Positions 1-11,536 of a DNA stretch of 64,000 nt are shown piece by piece. This DNA is from Thiocystis violascens DSM 198 (GTDB lineage Bacteria > Pseudomonadota > Gammaproteobacteria > Chromatiales > Chromatiaceae): assembly GCF_000227745.2 (NCBI RefSeq), contig NC_018012.1, positions 3,531,412 through 3,595,411 on the forward strand, in the 5' to 3' direction. The position numbers and the translations under genes are program-made. The notes below the pieces were generated by a model, which was given only the letters and a program-made list of their open reading frames with translations, was not told where the DNA came from and ran no database searches. Positions within the stretch are counted from its first letter, which is position 1. The number at the start of each line of letters is the position of its first letter.

Positions 1-188
1 TCGCCATTGGCATAGGGTGGGCCGTCATGCAGGATGAAGGTCGCGGCGCCCGCGCGCGCGGCGCGGATACGGGCGTAGAGATCCAGCGACTCCCAGCGCT
101 TGAGCATCTCGGGCTCGCGCTGAGCCAGATTCGCCTTCATCGCAAAGCCGGTGTTGGGGAGGTTCAGGGTATGTTTATAGTCAGTCAC
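1..188 (-). CDS. ileS: Isoleucyl-tRNA synthetase, N-terminal part
   Basis: Read on the minus strand from a GTG at 188, the first 62 codons match the class I isoleucyl-tRNA synthetase N-terminus: [18 protein letters not shown], then the region [12 protein letters not shown], then [12 protein letters not shown]. The last stretch is the catalytic-site segment just before the HIGH motif, which lies outside the window. The enzyme charges tRNA-Ile in the cytoplasm. The GTG start aligns with the MSDYKSTLNLP start of the E. coli protein. No strong Shine-Dalgarno is visible upstream. The gene runs off the window edge and is divergent from the HD-GYP gene. Confidence 0.93.
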   Translation of the reverse strand, partial: MTDYKHTLNLPNTGFAMKANLAQREPEMLKRWESLDLYARIRAARAGAATFILHDGPPYANG

Positions 189-232
189 TGCAATCGGTCT
201 CGGGTGCGTCGGAGGGCCTGGATTTAAGTGGA

Positions 233-248
233 CTTGGACACGTCCAAG
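233..248. promoter_or_regulatory. Small inverted repeat in the ileS/HD-GYP intergenic region
   Basis: CTTGGAC and GTCCAAG are separated by two bases in the 229-bp divergent gap between ileS and the HD-GYP gene. It could be an operator or chance. I see no convincing -35/-10 pair beside it. Confidence 0.2.
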
Positions 249-417
249 CCATGCACGCTACAAGTCGTCAAGCCGAGAATCAAGCGGAAAGGGTCCGAAT
301 GACTTATTCTTGGCCTTTTTTGAACGAGTGTAACGGGTTTCCGTTGCAACCTGGTGCGGTTGCGTTCTTTGCGGCTCAACCGCTTGGTATCGGGATAATC
401 GAACCGCGGCGATTTGG

Positions 418-1698
418 GTGCGTGATGTGAGTAAAGAAACCGTCGATACAAGCCAACTGAGGATCGGTTTGTTCATCCATCTCGACCTGCCCTGGATGAG
501 TCATCCCTTCGTGACGAGCAGCTTCAAGATCCGCACCCAGAAGCAACTGGATGTCTTGCGCTCGCTCGGGATCGAGCAGATACGCATCGATCCCGCGCGT
601 AGCGACGCCCCGTCGTCGGCCGCCGATCCGCCGCCCGAACCCCCGCCAGCCCCGACGGACGCGGTCGGGGGTGATCCGGCCGCCGCGCTTTGGGAGGAAA
701 AACAGCAGCGTATCCGGGTACTGAAAGAGCGCCGTACCCGTCTCAATCAATGCGCTAAACGCTACACCCAGTCGGTTGGCTCGGTGCGCAAACTCATGGC
801 CAATCTACGCGCTTCCCCGATGCAGGCGGTCGAGGAGGCCCAGGGTCTGGTCGTGGGGATGGTCGAGGATCTCACCGACGACCAAGAGACCACGGTCCAA
901 CTGGTCAATCTCAAGCACCAGGACGAGAACAGCTATTTTCACGCCATCAATGTCATCGCGCTGGCGCTGGTGGTCGGTCAGAAGCTGAACCTGGAGAGTG
1001 CTCAACTGCGTCAGCTCGGGCTCGGCGCGCTCTTTCACGATCTGGGCCATCAGAAGGTTCCCTACCAGATCCTGCATAAAAAGGGCGAATTGACGCGGCC
1101 GGAACGTCTGCTTTACGAACAGCATACCCGCTATGGTACCGAGATCGCGCGCGCGATCGGCACCTTGCCTCCGGGCGTGGTCGAGGTCATCGCCAAGCAT
1201 CACGAGCACCAGGACGGCAGCGGCTTTCCCGGGGGGCTGCGCGCGGCGGACATCGGTCTGCTGACCCGTATCGTGACGGTCGTCAACCGCTATGACAATC
1301 TGTGCAACGGGCTTGGGGCGGAGCGCGGGCTATCCCCTCACCAGGCCATCTCGCGCATGTATTCAAAAGAACGCGCCTGTTATGACCCCAAGGTGCTGAC
1401 CACCTTCATCACCAATCTTGGCGTCTATCCGCCCGGCACCGTGGTCAGACTGAATGACGAGCGGATTGCGCTGGTGATCTCGCTCAACGCGGCCGATCTG
1501 TTGAAACCGAATGTCCTGCTCTACTCGCCGGATATTCCCAAGGAGGAATCGCTGGTGCTGAATCTCGCGGAGGAAGATGTCGGTATCCGCGAGAGTCTGT
1601 GCCAATCCGACCTGAGCCAGGATCAGTTGGAATACCTCAACCTCTCGGACAAGCTCAGTTATTATTTCCAGTCATCGTCAGGGGCGAAAACGCGTTAA
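418..1698 (+). CDS. HD-GYP domain protein (probable c-di-GMP phosphodiesterase)
   Basis: A 426-aa cytoplasmic protein without membrane segments. Residues 10-60 look like DUF3391 (RIGLFIHLDLPWMSHPF), an N-terminal domain common on HD-GYP proteins. A Pro/Ala linker follows, then the HD-GYP domain from about 160 to 360, with metal ligands H207-D208, H236 (YEQHTRYG) and HHEHQDGSGFP at 261-271. HD-GYP enzymes linearise c-di-GMP. Two departures are visible: GYP is GFP, and the usual HDxGK lysine is His (HDLGH). The start is GTG 418, or GTG 427 nine bases downstream. The stop TAA coincides with the start of a family 3 repeat. Confidence 0.85.
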   Translation: MRDVSKETVDTSQLRIGLFIHLDLPWMSHPFVTSSFKIRTQKQLDVLRSLGIEQIRIDPARSDAPSSAADPPPEPPPAPTDAVGGDPAAALWEEKQQRIRVLKERRTRLNQCAKRYTQSVGSVRKLMANLRASPMQAVEEAQGLVVGMVEDLTDDQETTVQLVNLKHQDENSYFHAINVIALALVVGQKLNLESAQLRQLGLGALFHDLGHQKVPYQILHKKGELTRPERLLYEQHTRYGTEIARAIGTLPPGVVEVIAKHHEHQDGSGFPGGLRAADIGLLTRIVTVVNRYDNLCNGLGAERGLSPHQAISRMYSKERACYDPKVLTTFITNLGVYPPGTVVRLNDERIALVISLNAADLLKPNVLLYSPDIPKEESLVLNLAEEDVGIRESLCQSDLSQDQLEYLNLSDKLSYYFQSSSGAKTR

Positions 1699-1765
1699 AC
1701 CGCATCCCCGCCAGGGACCATGCGCCAAACGTCGAACTCACTCTCTCGCTCTGGGCGCGGTTTTT
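1696..1765. repeat. Family 3 palindromic repeat, divergent copy
   Basis: TAAACCGCATC at 1696 and GCGCGGTTTTT ending at 1765 resemble the TAAACCGCGTC/GACGCGGTTTA ends of this family. The first three bases are the stop codon of the HD-GYP gene. The copy lies between that gene and the converging hisC. Confidence 0.5.
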
Positions 1766-1771
1766 CGAGGT

Positions 1772-2884
1772 TTACAGAAGATCTGTCAACGCCGCCATCA
1801 AGGCGGCATTTTCCTCGGGCAGTCCGACCGTGATGCGCAGGCAATCCCGCAGCAGCGGGTGTGTGCCGTGCAAATTCTTGATCAGAATTCCGCGTTCCCG
1901 AAGTCCCGAGAAGAGGCTGTCCGCGCGCCCTTCCGGCACCCTGACCAGGATGAAATTGGCCTCGCTCGGATAGGCATGAAGACACTCGATCCGAGTCAGT
2001 GATTCGAACAGATGGGTACGCTCGATCCGGATGGCGCGGGTCTGTTCGTCCATCACTGCTTTGTGTCTCAGCGCGAAGGTTGCGGATGCCTGGGTCAGGA
2101 CGTTGACGTTGTAGGGCAGCCGAACCTTGTCGATCTCTTGAAGCCAGGCGGGCGGGCCGACCAGATAGCCGAGTCGCAGACCGGCGAGCCCCATCTTGGA
2201 GACGGTGCGCATCACCAGCAGATTCGGCCAGTCGCCCAGCAGACCCAGGAAGCTGGAATCGGTGAAAGGTGAATACGCCTCGTCGACGATCACCAGACCG
2301 GGTGCCGCCTCGATGATCCGCACCATGTCGTCGGCATCGAAACGGTTGCCGGTCGGGTTGTTGGGATAGGCGAGATAGATCAGGGCGGGTTGCGCGCGCG
2401 CGATGGCGTCGAGCGTGGCGGGGAGGTCGATCGAGAAATCGTCCGCCTGGAGCGGCACGCCCACGTAGTCCATGCCGGCAAACAGCCCGATCATCCGATA
2501 CATGACGAAACCGGGATCGAGCGACAGAATGCCTGTCCTGAGCGAAGCCGAAGGGCCTGTCCTGAGCGGGTTCCCCGGTTGGGCGACCGTCAGCGCCAGC
2601 ATCTGAATCAGCTCGTCGGAACCGTTGCCGAGCAGCAGCCCCATGTCGGACGGAATCTCCATCGCCTCGCGCAGCGTCTCCTGGAGCGCGCGCCCGGAGG
2701 GATCGGGATAGCGATTCAGCGCTACGTCGCGCAGTGCGTCGAGCCATTCGGTCTTGAGCGACTCCGGCCAGACGTAGGGATTCTCCATCGCGTCCAGCTT
2801 GATGAGCCCCGCCGCCTCGGGCACATGGTAGGCATTCAGCGCGCGGATCTCGGGGCGAACCAGCCGATCGATCAATTCCTTCAC
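1772..2884 (-). CDS. hisC: Histidinol-phosphate aminotransferase
   Basis: A 370-aa PLP-dependent class I/II aminotransferase that converts imidazole-acetol phosphate to histidinol phosphate. Family landmarks include [43 protein letters not shown] and the PLP-lysine region [14 protein letters not shown]. The start is GTG 2884, which overlaps the hisD stop by four bases (GTGA). Upstream ATG starts would run into hisD. An extra stretch [12 protein letters not shown] follows QPGNP, just before [10 protein letters not shown]; it is encoded by a dispersed repeat and is absent from ordinary HisC proteins. The reading frame stays open, so the enzyme is probably functional with a surface-loop insertion. 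Confidence 0.95.
   Translation of the reverse strand: MKELIDRLVRPEIRALNAYHVPEAAGLIKLDAMENPYVWPESLKTEWLDALRDVALNRYPDPSGRALQETLREAMEIPSDMGLLLGNGSDELIQMLALTVAQPGNPLRTGPSASLRTGILSLDPGFVMYRMIGLFAGMDYVGVPLQADDFSIDLPATLDAIARAQPALIYLAYPNNPTGNRFDADDMVRIIEAAPGLVIVDEAYSPFTDSSFLGLLGDWPNLLVMRTVSKMGLAGLRLGYLVGPPAWLQEIDKVRLPYNVNVLTQASATFALRHKAVMDEQTRAIRIERTHLFESLTRIECLHAYPSEANFILVRVPEGRADSLFSGLRERGILIKNLHGTHPLLRDCLRITVGLPEENAALMAALTDLL
2532..2568. repeat. Repeat inserted in frame within hisC
   Basis: CCTGTCCTGAGCG occurs twice (2532-2544 and 2556-2568) with AAGCCGAAGGG between them. The same GTCCTGAGC...GCCGAAGGG core lies in the loop of the family 1 hairpin at 13769-13827. Its length keeps the hisC frame and adds about 12 residues. 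Confidence 0.75.
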
Positions 2885-4185
2885 GACGCCTCTCCGCGAT
2901 AGTCGGCCGAACGCGCATGGGCCGTGAGTCCCTCGCCCCGCGCCAGCACGGAAGCGGTGCGGGACAACTCGGCGGCACCGGCGCGGGAGGCCATGATCAG
3001 GCTGGAGCGTTTCTGAAAGTCGTAGACGCCCAGCGGCGAGGAGAAGCGGGCGGTGCGCGAGGTGGGCAGGACATGGTTCGGCCCGGCGCAATAGTCGCCC
3101 AGCGCCTCGGCGGTATAACGGCCCATGAAGATGGCGCCGGCGTGACGGATGCGCCCGACGATGGCCTCGGGATCCGCGACCGAGAGTTCGAGATGCTCCG
3201 GGGCGATGACGTTGGCGACGGTGATGGCGTCGTCGAGATCGCGGACCTGGATCAGCGCGCCACGCGCGCCCAGGGCGGCGGCGATGATGGTCCGACGCTC
3301 CATCGTCGGCAGCAGACGCTCGATGCTGGCGGCGACACGCTCCAGGAATCCGCCATCCCAACTCAGCAGGATGGATTGGGCGTCCTCGTCGTGCTCGGCC
3401 TGGGAGAAGAGGTCCATCGCGATCCAGTCCGGATCGGTCGCGCCGTCGCAGACCACCAGGATCTCGGAGGGGCCGGCGATCATGTCGATGCCGACCTGGC
3501 CGTAGACGGCGCGCTTGGCGGTGGCGACATAGATGTTGCCGGGACCGACGATCTTGTCCACGCCGGGGATCGTCTCGGTGCCATAGGCGAGCGCGGCGAC
3601 CGCCTGCGCGCCGCCGATGGCGAAGGCGCGATCGACGCCGGCGATGTGGGCGGCGGCCAGCACCAGTTCGTTGAGTTCGCCGTCGGGGGTCGGCACCACC
3701 ATGATGAGTTCGCCGACGCCCGCGACCTTGGCCGGGATGGCGTTCATCAGCACCGACGAAGGATAGGCCGCCTTGCCGCCGGGGACATAGAGTCCGGCGC
3801 GATCGAGCGGCGTGACCTGCTGACCGAGCAGGGTGCCGTCCGGTTCGCGATAGCTCCAGCTTTCCAGCTTTTGATGCTCGGCATAGGCGCGGATGCGGGC
3901 GACGGCCAACTCCAGCGCCTCGCGTTGATCGGTCGGGATGGTCTGCCAAGCCTGCGCCAGGCGGGCGCGGGGGAGTTCCAGCTCGGTGGCCGTGGCGGGC
4001 GTCCAGCGGTCGAAGCGGGCGGTATAGTCGAGCAGCGCCGCGTCGCCGCGCGCGCGGATCGCGCGGATGATCTCGGCGACCGTCTGCTGGACCAGGTCGT
4101 CGGAAACCGAATCCCAGGCCAGGAGCGCGGCGAGCCGAGGTTGAAAATCGGCGTCCAAGGTGGAGAGACGTTGAATATCGGTCAC
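2881..4185 (-). CDS. hisD: Histidinol dehydrogenase
   Basis: A 434-aa NAD-dependent, zinc-containing enzyme that oxidises histidinol to histidine. The start GTG 4185 ([14 protein letters not shown]) gives exactly the usual length, and the upstream ATGs belong to the preceding gene region. Recognisable blocks are [86 protein letters not shown] and the C-terminal [14 protein letters not shown]. It overlaps hisC by 4 nt. It is separated from hisG by an unrelated nuclease-like gene. Confidence 0.95.
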   Translation of the reverse strand: MTDIQRLSTLDADFQPRLAALLAWDSVSDDLVQQTVAEIIRAIRARGDAALLDYTARFDRWTPATATELELPRARLAQAWQTIPTDQREALELAVARIRAYAEHQKLESWSYREPDGTLLGQQVTPLDRAGLYVPGGKAAYPSSVLMNAIPAKVAGVGELIMVVPTPDGELNELVLAAAHIAGVDRAFAIGGAQAVAALAYGTETIPGVDKIVGPGNIYVATAKRAVYGQVGIDMIAGPSEILVVCDGATDPDWIAMDLFSQAEHDEDAQSILLSWDGGFLERVAASIERLLPTMERRTIIAAALGARGALIQVRDLDDAITVANVIAPEHLELSVADPEAIVGRIRHAGAIFMGRYTAEALGDYCAGPNHVLPTSRTARFSSPLGVYDFQKRSSLIMASRAGAAELSRTASVLARGEGLTAHARSADYRGEAS

Positions 4186-4240
4186 GGAGATGTCACTCGC
4201 TGTCAGGTCAGGCGTTTGGGTGTCGGTCGACGCGGTTGAA

Positions 4241-4828
4241 TTACCATTCCTTCGGGGTGAACCGATCGTCATTGCGGATGAGGATCGCATCCCCGCTTTG
4301 CGCCAGCACGAACAAGCCCTGTCGATAGGCAAAGCGGGCCACCTCGTCGGGCAGCACCATCGCCGCCACCGCGCCCATCAGCCGATAGCCCGCGTACTGA
4401 GGAAAGAGTCGCTTGAATTTTTCCAGCCGCGCGAGATGCTCCTGCACGTCCTCCAGGGTCAGGCGACTTTTGCATTCCACGCCGATCGCGGTCTCCACGT
4501 TGGTGATCAGCAGATCGACCTCGATGCCTTCAGTGCCGTCGTCGTTGATGGCCGTCACGTCGCGCATCACCTGATGCACCTCCAGCCCGCGACTGCGAAA
4601 CAGTCGCACGACCGCCGGCCGCACCATTTCCTCGACGAATTCGCCCAGCCGGTTGCTCCAGCCGCCGAAGGTTCGGCTGAGTTCCTTGATCAACCGATCG
4701 GTTTCCTGGATCTTCCTGTCGGTTTCCTGAAACTTCAGATCGGTCTCCCGGAATTTCCGCTCGGTCTCTTTCTGCGATTCCGCGACTTCGCGGAACAGCG
4801 TCAGGATGTCTTCATAGGTGGGTGCCAT
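4241..4828 (-). CDS. Coiled-coil PD-(D/E)XK nuclease-like protein inside the his cluster
   Basis: A 195-aa protein of unknown function. Residues 10-60 are a charged heptad-like coiled coil built on repeats of the kind (R/K)FQETDRKI. The C-terminal two thirds hold [11 protein letters not shown] followed by AIGVECKS, which resembles the D-(15-20)-ExK core of PD-(D/E)XK-fold proteins (DUF3782-like). The ATG at 4828 lies 8 nt after the hisG stop, so it should be cotranscribed with the his genes although its role is unlikely to be histidine synthesis. Such genes often occur in several copies in photosynthetic bacteria and may be mobile cargo. The function is inferred from fold resemblance only. 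Confidence 0.7.
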   Translation of the reverse strand: MAPTYEDILTLFREVAESQKETERKFRETDLKFQETDRKIQETDRLIKELSRTFGGWSNRLGEFVEEMVRPAVVRLFRSRGLEVHQVMRDVTAINDDGTEGIEVDLLITNVETAIGVECKSRLTLEDVQEHLARLEKFKRLFPQYAGYRLMGAVAAMVLPDEVARFAYRQGLFVLAQSGDAILIRNDDRFTPKEW

Positions 4829-4836
4829 GGTGTGAC

Positions 4837-7199
<2,363 letters not shown>

Positions 7200-7203
<4 letters not shown>

Positions 7204-7820
7204 TCCCGCCCCTGAGTATTCATGTCGCTCAACTTCGCGACCAGCCCGTCGATCCCGACCTGACGGATCTCGTTGGCGAAATTGCTACGGTAGTTGCCCA
7301 CCAGACTGGCGTTGTTGATCACGACATCGTAAACCTTCCAGCCGCCGCCGCTGTTGTGCATCCGGTAGTCAACCGGGATTGGGGTCGCGCCCGGCTCGCG
7401 CACCTCGGTCGAGACGGTGACGGTGGATGGCCGGCTGCCGGGCTTGACCGGCAGGTAGCGAATCTCCTCGCCGGAATAGCTCAGGAGCGAGCGCGCATAG
7501 GTGCGGATCAGCACTTGCTTGAAGCCGTTGACGAGTTGGCGCTGCTGCTCGGGCGTGGCCTGGCGCCAGGATTGTCCCAGCGCGCCCTGGGTGATCCGCT
7601 CGAAATCGAAATGCGGGGCCACGGTGGTTTCGACCATCCCATAGATCAGGGACGGATTGCGCTCCACCTCGCCGCGGCGCGCCTCCAGCGTTTTGAGCAT
7701 CCGCTCCGCCGTGCGCTGGACTAGGGCGGTTGCCTCGTCCTGCGCGGCGAGGATGTTTCCGCTCCAGGCCAGGGGCAGGAGGCAGAGTGCGAAGATCAGA
7801 AAATGACGTCGTTGAATCAT
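7200..7820 (-). CDS. mlaC: Periplasmic phospholipid-binding protein MlaC
   Basis: A 206-aa protein with an N-terminal signal peptide (MIQRRHFLIFALCLLPLAWS, cleaved near LAAQ) and the MlaC/Ttg2D fold. Typical stretches are FDFERITQGALGQSWRQAT, QQRQLVNGFKQVLIRTYA, WKVYDVVINNASLVGNYR and SNFANEIRQVGIDGLVAKL. It shuttles phospholipids between the outer-membrane MlaA complex and MlaD. No mlaA lies in the window. It overlaps mlaD and mlaB by 4 nt each. Confidence 0.95.
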
Positions 7821-8287
7821 CCGCCGCTTTCTCCGGCTTTTTTGAAAAGAAATTGCCCGATCATCTGTTCGAGGACCAGCGCCGACTGCGTATTGGCGAT
7901 TTCGTCGCCATCGCGCAGATACTCCTGACTGCCGCCCGGCTCCAGCCCGATATATTGCTCGCCGAGCAGGCCGGAGGTGAAGACGTTCGCGAAGGTGTCC
8001 TCCGGGATGGTATCGATCCCCGCGTCGATTCTGAAGGTGACGACCGCCTCGTAGGTCGTCTTGTCGAAGCGCACCTCTTCGATCCGCCCAATCCGCACCC
8101 CGGCCATGGTCACTGGCGAGCGGACCTTGAGGCTGCCCACATTCGCGAAACGGGCGCTCAGGCGGTAGCCCTCGGCATTGGTATCCAGGCTCAGATTGCT
8201 GACCCGCATCGCCAGAAAAAACAGCGCGAGAAAGCCGATCACCATAAAGGCGCCGACCATGACCTCGATCCGGTGTTGCTTGCCCAT
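7817..8287 (-). CDS. mlaD: MCE-domain phospholipid carrier MlaD
   Basis: A 156-aa protein with one N-terminal transmembrane helix (VMVGAFMVIGFLALFFLAM) and a single MCE domain: YRLSARFANVGSLKVRSPVT, GVRIGRIEEV, then FTSGLLGEQYIGLEPGG. MlaD forms an inner-membrane-anchored hexamer that bridges MlaFE to MlaC. It starts 4 nt after the mlaE stop and has normal length for the family. Confidence 0.95.
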   Translation of the reverse strand: MGKQHRIEVMVGAFMVIGFLALFFLAMRVSNLSLDTNAEGYRLSARFANVGSLKVRSPVTMAGVRIGRIEEVRFDKTTYEAVVTFRIDAGIDTIPEDTFANVFTSGLLGEQYIGLEPGGSQEYLRDGDEIANTQSALVLEQMIGQFLFKKAGESGG

Positions 8288-8291
8288 GCGC

Positions 8292-9074
8292 TCAGTCTCC
8301 GAACATCAATGCCGTCAACACGAAATCGACTCCCAGTACCACCAGTGCCGCATGCACCACCGAACGTGTCGTCGCGCGGCTCACGCCCTCGGCGGTCGGC
8401 GCGCTATCGTAACCCTGGAACAAGGCGATCCAGGTGACGACGACACCGAACACCAGGCTCTTGACAACGCCGTTGATCACATCTTCCTCGAAATCGACCT
8501 TGGACTGCATCTGGCTCCAGAAGGCGCCATCGTCGACCCCCAGCAGCCCGACCCCCACGAAATAACCGCCCATCACGCCGACCGCGCTGAAGATCGCCGC
8601 CAGCAGGGGCATGGCCAGCACGCCGCCGAAAAAGCGCGGGGTCAGGATGCGCCGAATGGGATCCACCGCCATCATTTCCAGACCGGACAACTGCTCGGTT
8701 GCTTTCATTAGCCCGATCTCGGCGGTCAGCGCCGAGCCCGCGCGTCCGGCGACCAGCAGCGCGGTGACCACCGGTCCCAGTTCGCGGACCAGCGAGGTCG
8801 CGACCATGACCCCCAGACTCTGTTCCGCGCCGAACTGGGCCAGCACATAATAGCCCTGCAATCCCAGCACCATGCCGACGAACAGACCCGAGACGCCGAC
8901 GATCAGCAGCGAGAGCACGCCGATATTGAAGATCTGCGCCCACAGCAGCCCGGGGCGGCGCAGAATCTCACCGACGCCCAGGACGATACTGACGAGCAGC
9001 AGATGCGCCCGTCCCAGCCGCTCCAGCGCGCCCAATCCAACGCGTCCGAGACGCGCCAGGCTATCGAGTCGCAT
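8292..9074 (-). CDS. mlaE: MlaE permease
   Basis: A 260-aa integral membrane protein of the MlaE/YrbE permease family, with about five to six hydrophobic segments and the conserved coupling region [20 protein letters not shown]...[11 protein letters not shown]. It forms the membrane channel of the ABC phospholipid transporter. Its ATG shares one base with the mlaF stop (TGATG at 9074). The length is typical. Confidence 0.96.
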   Translation of the reverse strand: MRLDSLARLGRVGLGALERLGRAHLLLVSIVLGVGEILRRPGLLWAQIFNIGVLSLLIVGVSGLFVGMVLGLQGYYVLAQFGAEQSLGVMVATSLVRELGPVVTALLVAGRAGSALTAEIGLMKATEQLSGLEMMAVDPIRRILTPRFFGGVLAMPLLAAIFSAVGVMGGYFVGVGLLGVDDGAFWSQMQSKVDFEEDVINGVVKSLVFGVVVTWIALFQGYDSAPTAEGVSRATTRSVVHAALVVLGVDFVLTALMFGD

Positions 9075-10009
9075 CAGCGCGCTCCTCGGGTGCGAAAATC
9101 CGCTTCCAGCGGGGGCGCCGGGTAGTGAAAATGCATCGGCCCATCCGGCAAGCCGTCCATGAACTGGCGGACCCAGGCCGAACGATCCGCCGCGATCTCC
9201 GCCGGCGTCCCGTGTGCAATGATCCGTCCCTCGGCGATGACATACAGATCATCGGCGATACTCGCGGTCTCGCGCACGTCGTGGGAGACCAGAATGCTGG
9301 TCAGACCGGCGGCGTCGTTCAGTTGACGAATCAGGGCGACCAGCATCCCCATGGAAATCGGATCCTGACCCGTGAAGGGTTCGTCGTAAAGAATCATCAG
9401 CGGATCCAGCGCGATCGCTCGGGCGAGCGCTACCCGCCGCGCCATGCCGCCGGACAATTCGTTCGGCAGCAGATCCCGCGCGCCGCGCAGACCCACGGCC
9501 TCCAGCTTGAGCAGAACCAGTTTGCGCAGCAGCGAAGGCGAGAGGTCGGTATGCTCGCGCAGCGGATAGGCGACGTTCTCGAACACCGTGAGGTCGGTCA
9601 GGAGCGCCCCGCTTTGAAACAGCATGCCCATGCGCCGGCGCAGCCGGTACAGTCCGGCTTTGTCGAGCCGATGGACATCCTCGCCGTCCACTTCGACGCG
9701 TCCGGCATCCGGGTGGATCTGGCCGGTGATCAGCTTGAGCAGGGTGGTCTTGCCGCTTCCGCTCGGCCCCATGACGGCGGTGACCGAACCCCGGCGGATA
9801 TCGAGATTCAGGTTGTCGAAAATCAGCCTGTCGCCACGCCGAAAACTCAGTCCACGGATCTTGACCAGCGGGGTCGAGGCCGCGGCGCCTGGGAGTTCCC
9901 GCCGCCCATCGGATTCAGGAGTCGCGTGCACCGCATCGGCGAGCGGGGGCCGCGGCGGGGAGGTATCGCTGTCGCGCTCCATCCGCCCGGTTTCAGAATC
10001 TCGCCTCAT
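9074..10009 (-). CDS. mlaF: ATP-binding protein MlaF
   Basis: A 311-aa ABC ATPase, first gene of the mla-murA-his run. Walker [10 protein letters not shown] lies at 81-89, the signature is [14 protein letters not shown], Walker B is [13 protein letters not shown] and the H-loop ILVSHDVRE, all intact. Residues 1-45 are a hydrophilic extension compared with the roughly 270-aa family length; an alternative start is the Met at residue 10. The 170 bp upstream hold a family 2 repeat and must contain the operon promoter, but I cannot pick one. Confidence 0.95.
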   Translation of the reverse strand: MRRDSETGRMERDSDTSPPRPPLADAVHATPESDGRRELPGAAASTPLVKIRGLSFRRGDRLIFDNLNLDIRRGSVTAVMGPSGSGKTTLLKLITGQIHPDAGRVEVDGEDVHRLDKAGLYRLRRRMGMLFQSGALLTDLTVFENVAYPLREHTDLSPSLLRKLVLLKLEAVGLRGARDLLPNELSGGMARRVALARAIALDPLMILYDEPFTGQDPISMGMLVALIRQLNDAAGLTSILVSHDVRETASIADDLYVIAEGRIIAHGTPAEIAADRSAWVRQFMDGLPDGPMHFHYPAPPLEADFRTRGAR

Positions 10010-10117
10010 CTATTGATCCGATGTTTTGCCCAGCGCACCATTCGCGAAAGCGGAGCATTGTCGCGAGCGGATCTCCGAGCGTCAAGTCAGGCCGAGGCCG
10101 AGCCGCGATTCTCGATG

Positions 10118-10171
10118 TCGTCGACAACATGTCGACTACCCCAGGGCCGACAACATGTCGGCGGTCCCAGG
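10118..10171. repeat. Family 2 repeat between mlaF and the ABC1 kinase gene
   Basis: Two stem-loops in tandem: GTCGTCGACAACATGTCGAC, then CCAGGGCCGACAACATGTCG followed by GCGGTCCCAGG. The CCGAC-N5-GTCGG stem and flanking CC(C)AGG/CCAGG recur at 16705, 19021 and 26083. It lies downstream of the ABC1 gene (minus) and upstream of mlaF. Confidence 0.75.
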
Positions 10172-10179
10172 TTTTGCAC

Positions 10180-11520
10180 TCACGTACTGGTCCCAAGACA
10201 CTCCCGCACGATCGTGGCCAGATCGACCCGTGCCCGCAGCCGGCGCGACAGCATGAACGAGCCCATGAACTTACGATGCAGAAACATCGTCTCCGGCGCG
10301 GGCGCGGTGCTGAAGACGCCCGAATGGAACATCTCCCGACCCCGCCGATAGACCCGCTCGAACAGATCGGACGCGCCAAAATCGTAATGGCCGGGTTCGC
10401 GCAGCGGCTCCGCGGACAGACAGAGCATCTCGATCATGGCGTCGACATGCTCGCGGGGATCGTCCTCGCCCATGTAGCCGAGCGCGACCGAGGCCGCGCG
10501 CATGGCCGGACGATCATCTCGGATCGCGGCCTGGGCGAGTCGCCGGAACTCGTCGACGAGCGCGGACGCGACGGTCTGCGTGGCGCCGAAATCCAGCAGC
10601 ACGATACGCCCGTTCGCCGCGTCATAGAGATAGTTGGCGAAATTCGGATCGGTCTGGACCAGACCGAACTCGAACAGCTCACGCAATGACAGACGCATGA
10701 GCAGGGTCGCCGCGCGGTCACGCTCGGCGCGTCGATAGGTAGGCTCCGCCAGCCGGTCGAGCGGCGCGCCCTCGGCGAAATCCATCGCAAGAATGTTGAT
10801 GGTCGAGAAATCGCGGTGGACGCGGGGGACGAAGAAATCCGCGTCCTCGCCCACCATCGCCCGATAGGCATCCAGCGAATCGGCCTCGGCGACATAGTCC
10901 GCCTCGCGGTGGAGCTGCCGACGCGCCTCGTCGAGAAAGGGCGCGATGTCCATCCCCGTCGGCGCCATCCCAAGCGTCCGGCCAAGAAAGGTCAGGTTGT
11001 CGATATCGCTGTCGATACTCTCGCGCACGCCGGGAAACTGGATCTTGAGCGCGAGCTGTCGGCCGTCCCGCGTCTCGGCCCGATGCACCTGCCCGATAGA
11101 AGCGGAGGCGATGGGCGTGAAGTCGAAGCGCTTGAAACGCTTGTCCCAACCCGCGCCATATTCGCCCTCCAGCACCTTCGCGAGTTGGCTCAGGGGCATG
11201 GGCTCGGCGCGGTCGCGCAGCGCGCTCATGATCTCGGCGGCCTCCGGGGTAAAGATGTCGGAGCCATCCATCGACATGAGCTGACCCATCTTCATCACCG
11301 CCCCGCGCATACGCGCGAGCCGGTCGGTAAAACGCCGGGTGTGTTCGGGAGAAAGCTGGATGCGCGAGGATTGCGCGCCGCCGCGATTGCGCGCCAGGTC
11401 GATCAGACCCTTGACCCCGATCCCCGCGGCCAGATCGCCGGTTGCCCGGCCCAGATGCCAGAGACGGCTGAGGCGCTTGCTTGGAACGGCGGAGCCGCTG
11501 GAAGTCGGTCTTTCGGACAT
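10180..11520 (-). CDS. ABC1/ADCK-family (UbiB-like) kinase
   Basis: A 446-aa protein of the ABC1 atypical kinase family linked to quinone metabolism. The KxGQ-type motif MKMGQLMSMD, the Ala-rich loop ASIGQVHRA, the Lys-containing ALKIQFPGV, and LVQTDPNFANYLYD followed by VLLDFGAT (catalytic and metal-binding Asp) are visible. The start ATG 11520 (MSERPTSS) has AGGAAG nine bases upstream. A longer reading from 11550 would begin inside the insertion sequence. IS copy 1 ends only 16 bp before the start codon, so the native promoter is displaced. Confidence 0.88.
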   Translation of the reverse strand: MSERPTSSGSAVPSKRLSRLWHLGRATGDLAAGIGVKGLIDLARNRGGAQSSRIQLSPEHTRRFTDRLARMRGAVMKMGQLMSMDGSDIFTPEAAEIMSALRDRAEPMPLSQLAKVLEGEYGAGWDKRFKRFDFTPIASASIGQVHRAETRDGRQLALKIQFPGVRESIDSDIDNLTFLGRTLGMAPTGMDIAPFLDEARRQLHREADYVAEADSLDAYRAMVGEDADFFVPRVHRDFSTINILAMDFAEGAPLDRLAEPTYRRAERDRAATLLMRLSLRELFEFGLVQTDPNFANYLYDAANGRIVLLDFGATQTVASALVDEFRRLAQAAIRDDRPAMRAASVALGYMGEDDPREHVDAMIEMLCLSAEPLREPGHYDFGASDLFERVYRRGREMFHSGVFSTAPAPETMFLHRKFMGSFMLSRRLRARVDLATIVRECLGTST

Positions 11521-11536
11521 GGGATGTTCTTCCTGA

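Noticed and set aside
1772..3949. A 725-codon minus-strand open frame
   Set aside because: Its upstream 355 codons are hisD read in the wrong frame; only the hisC part (start GTG 2884) is real.
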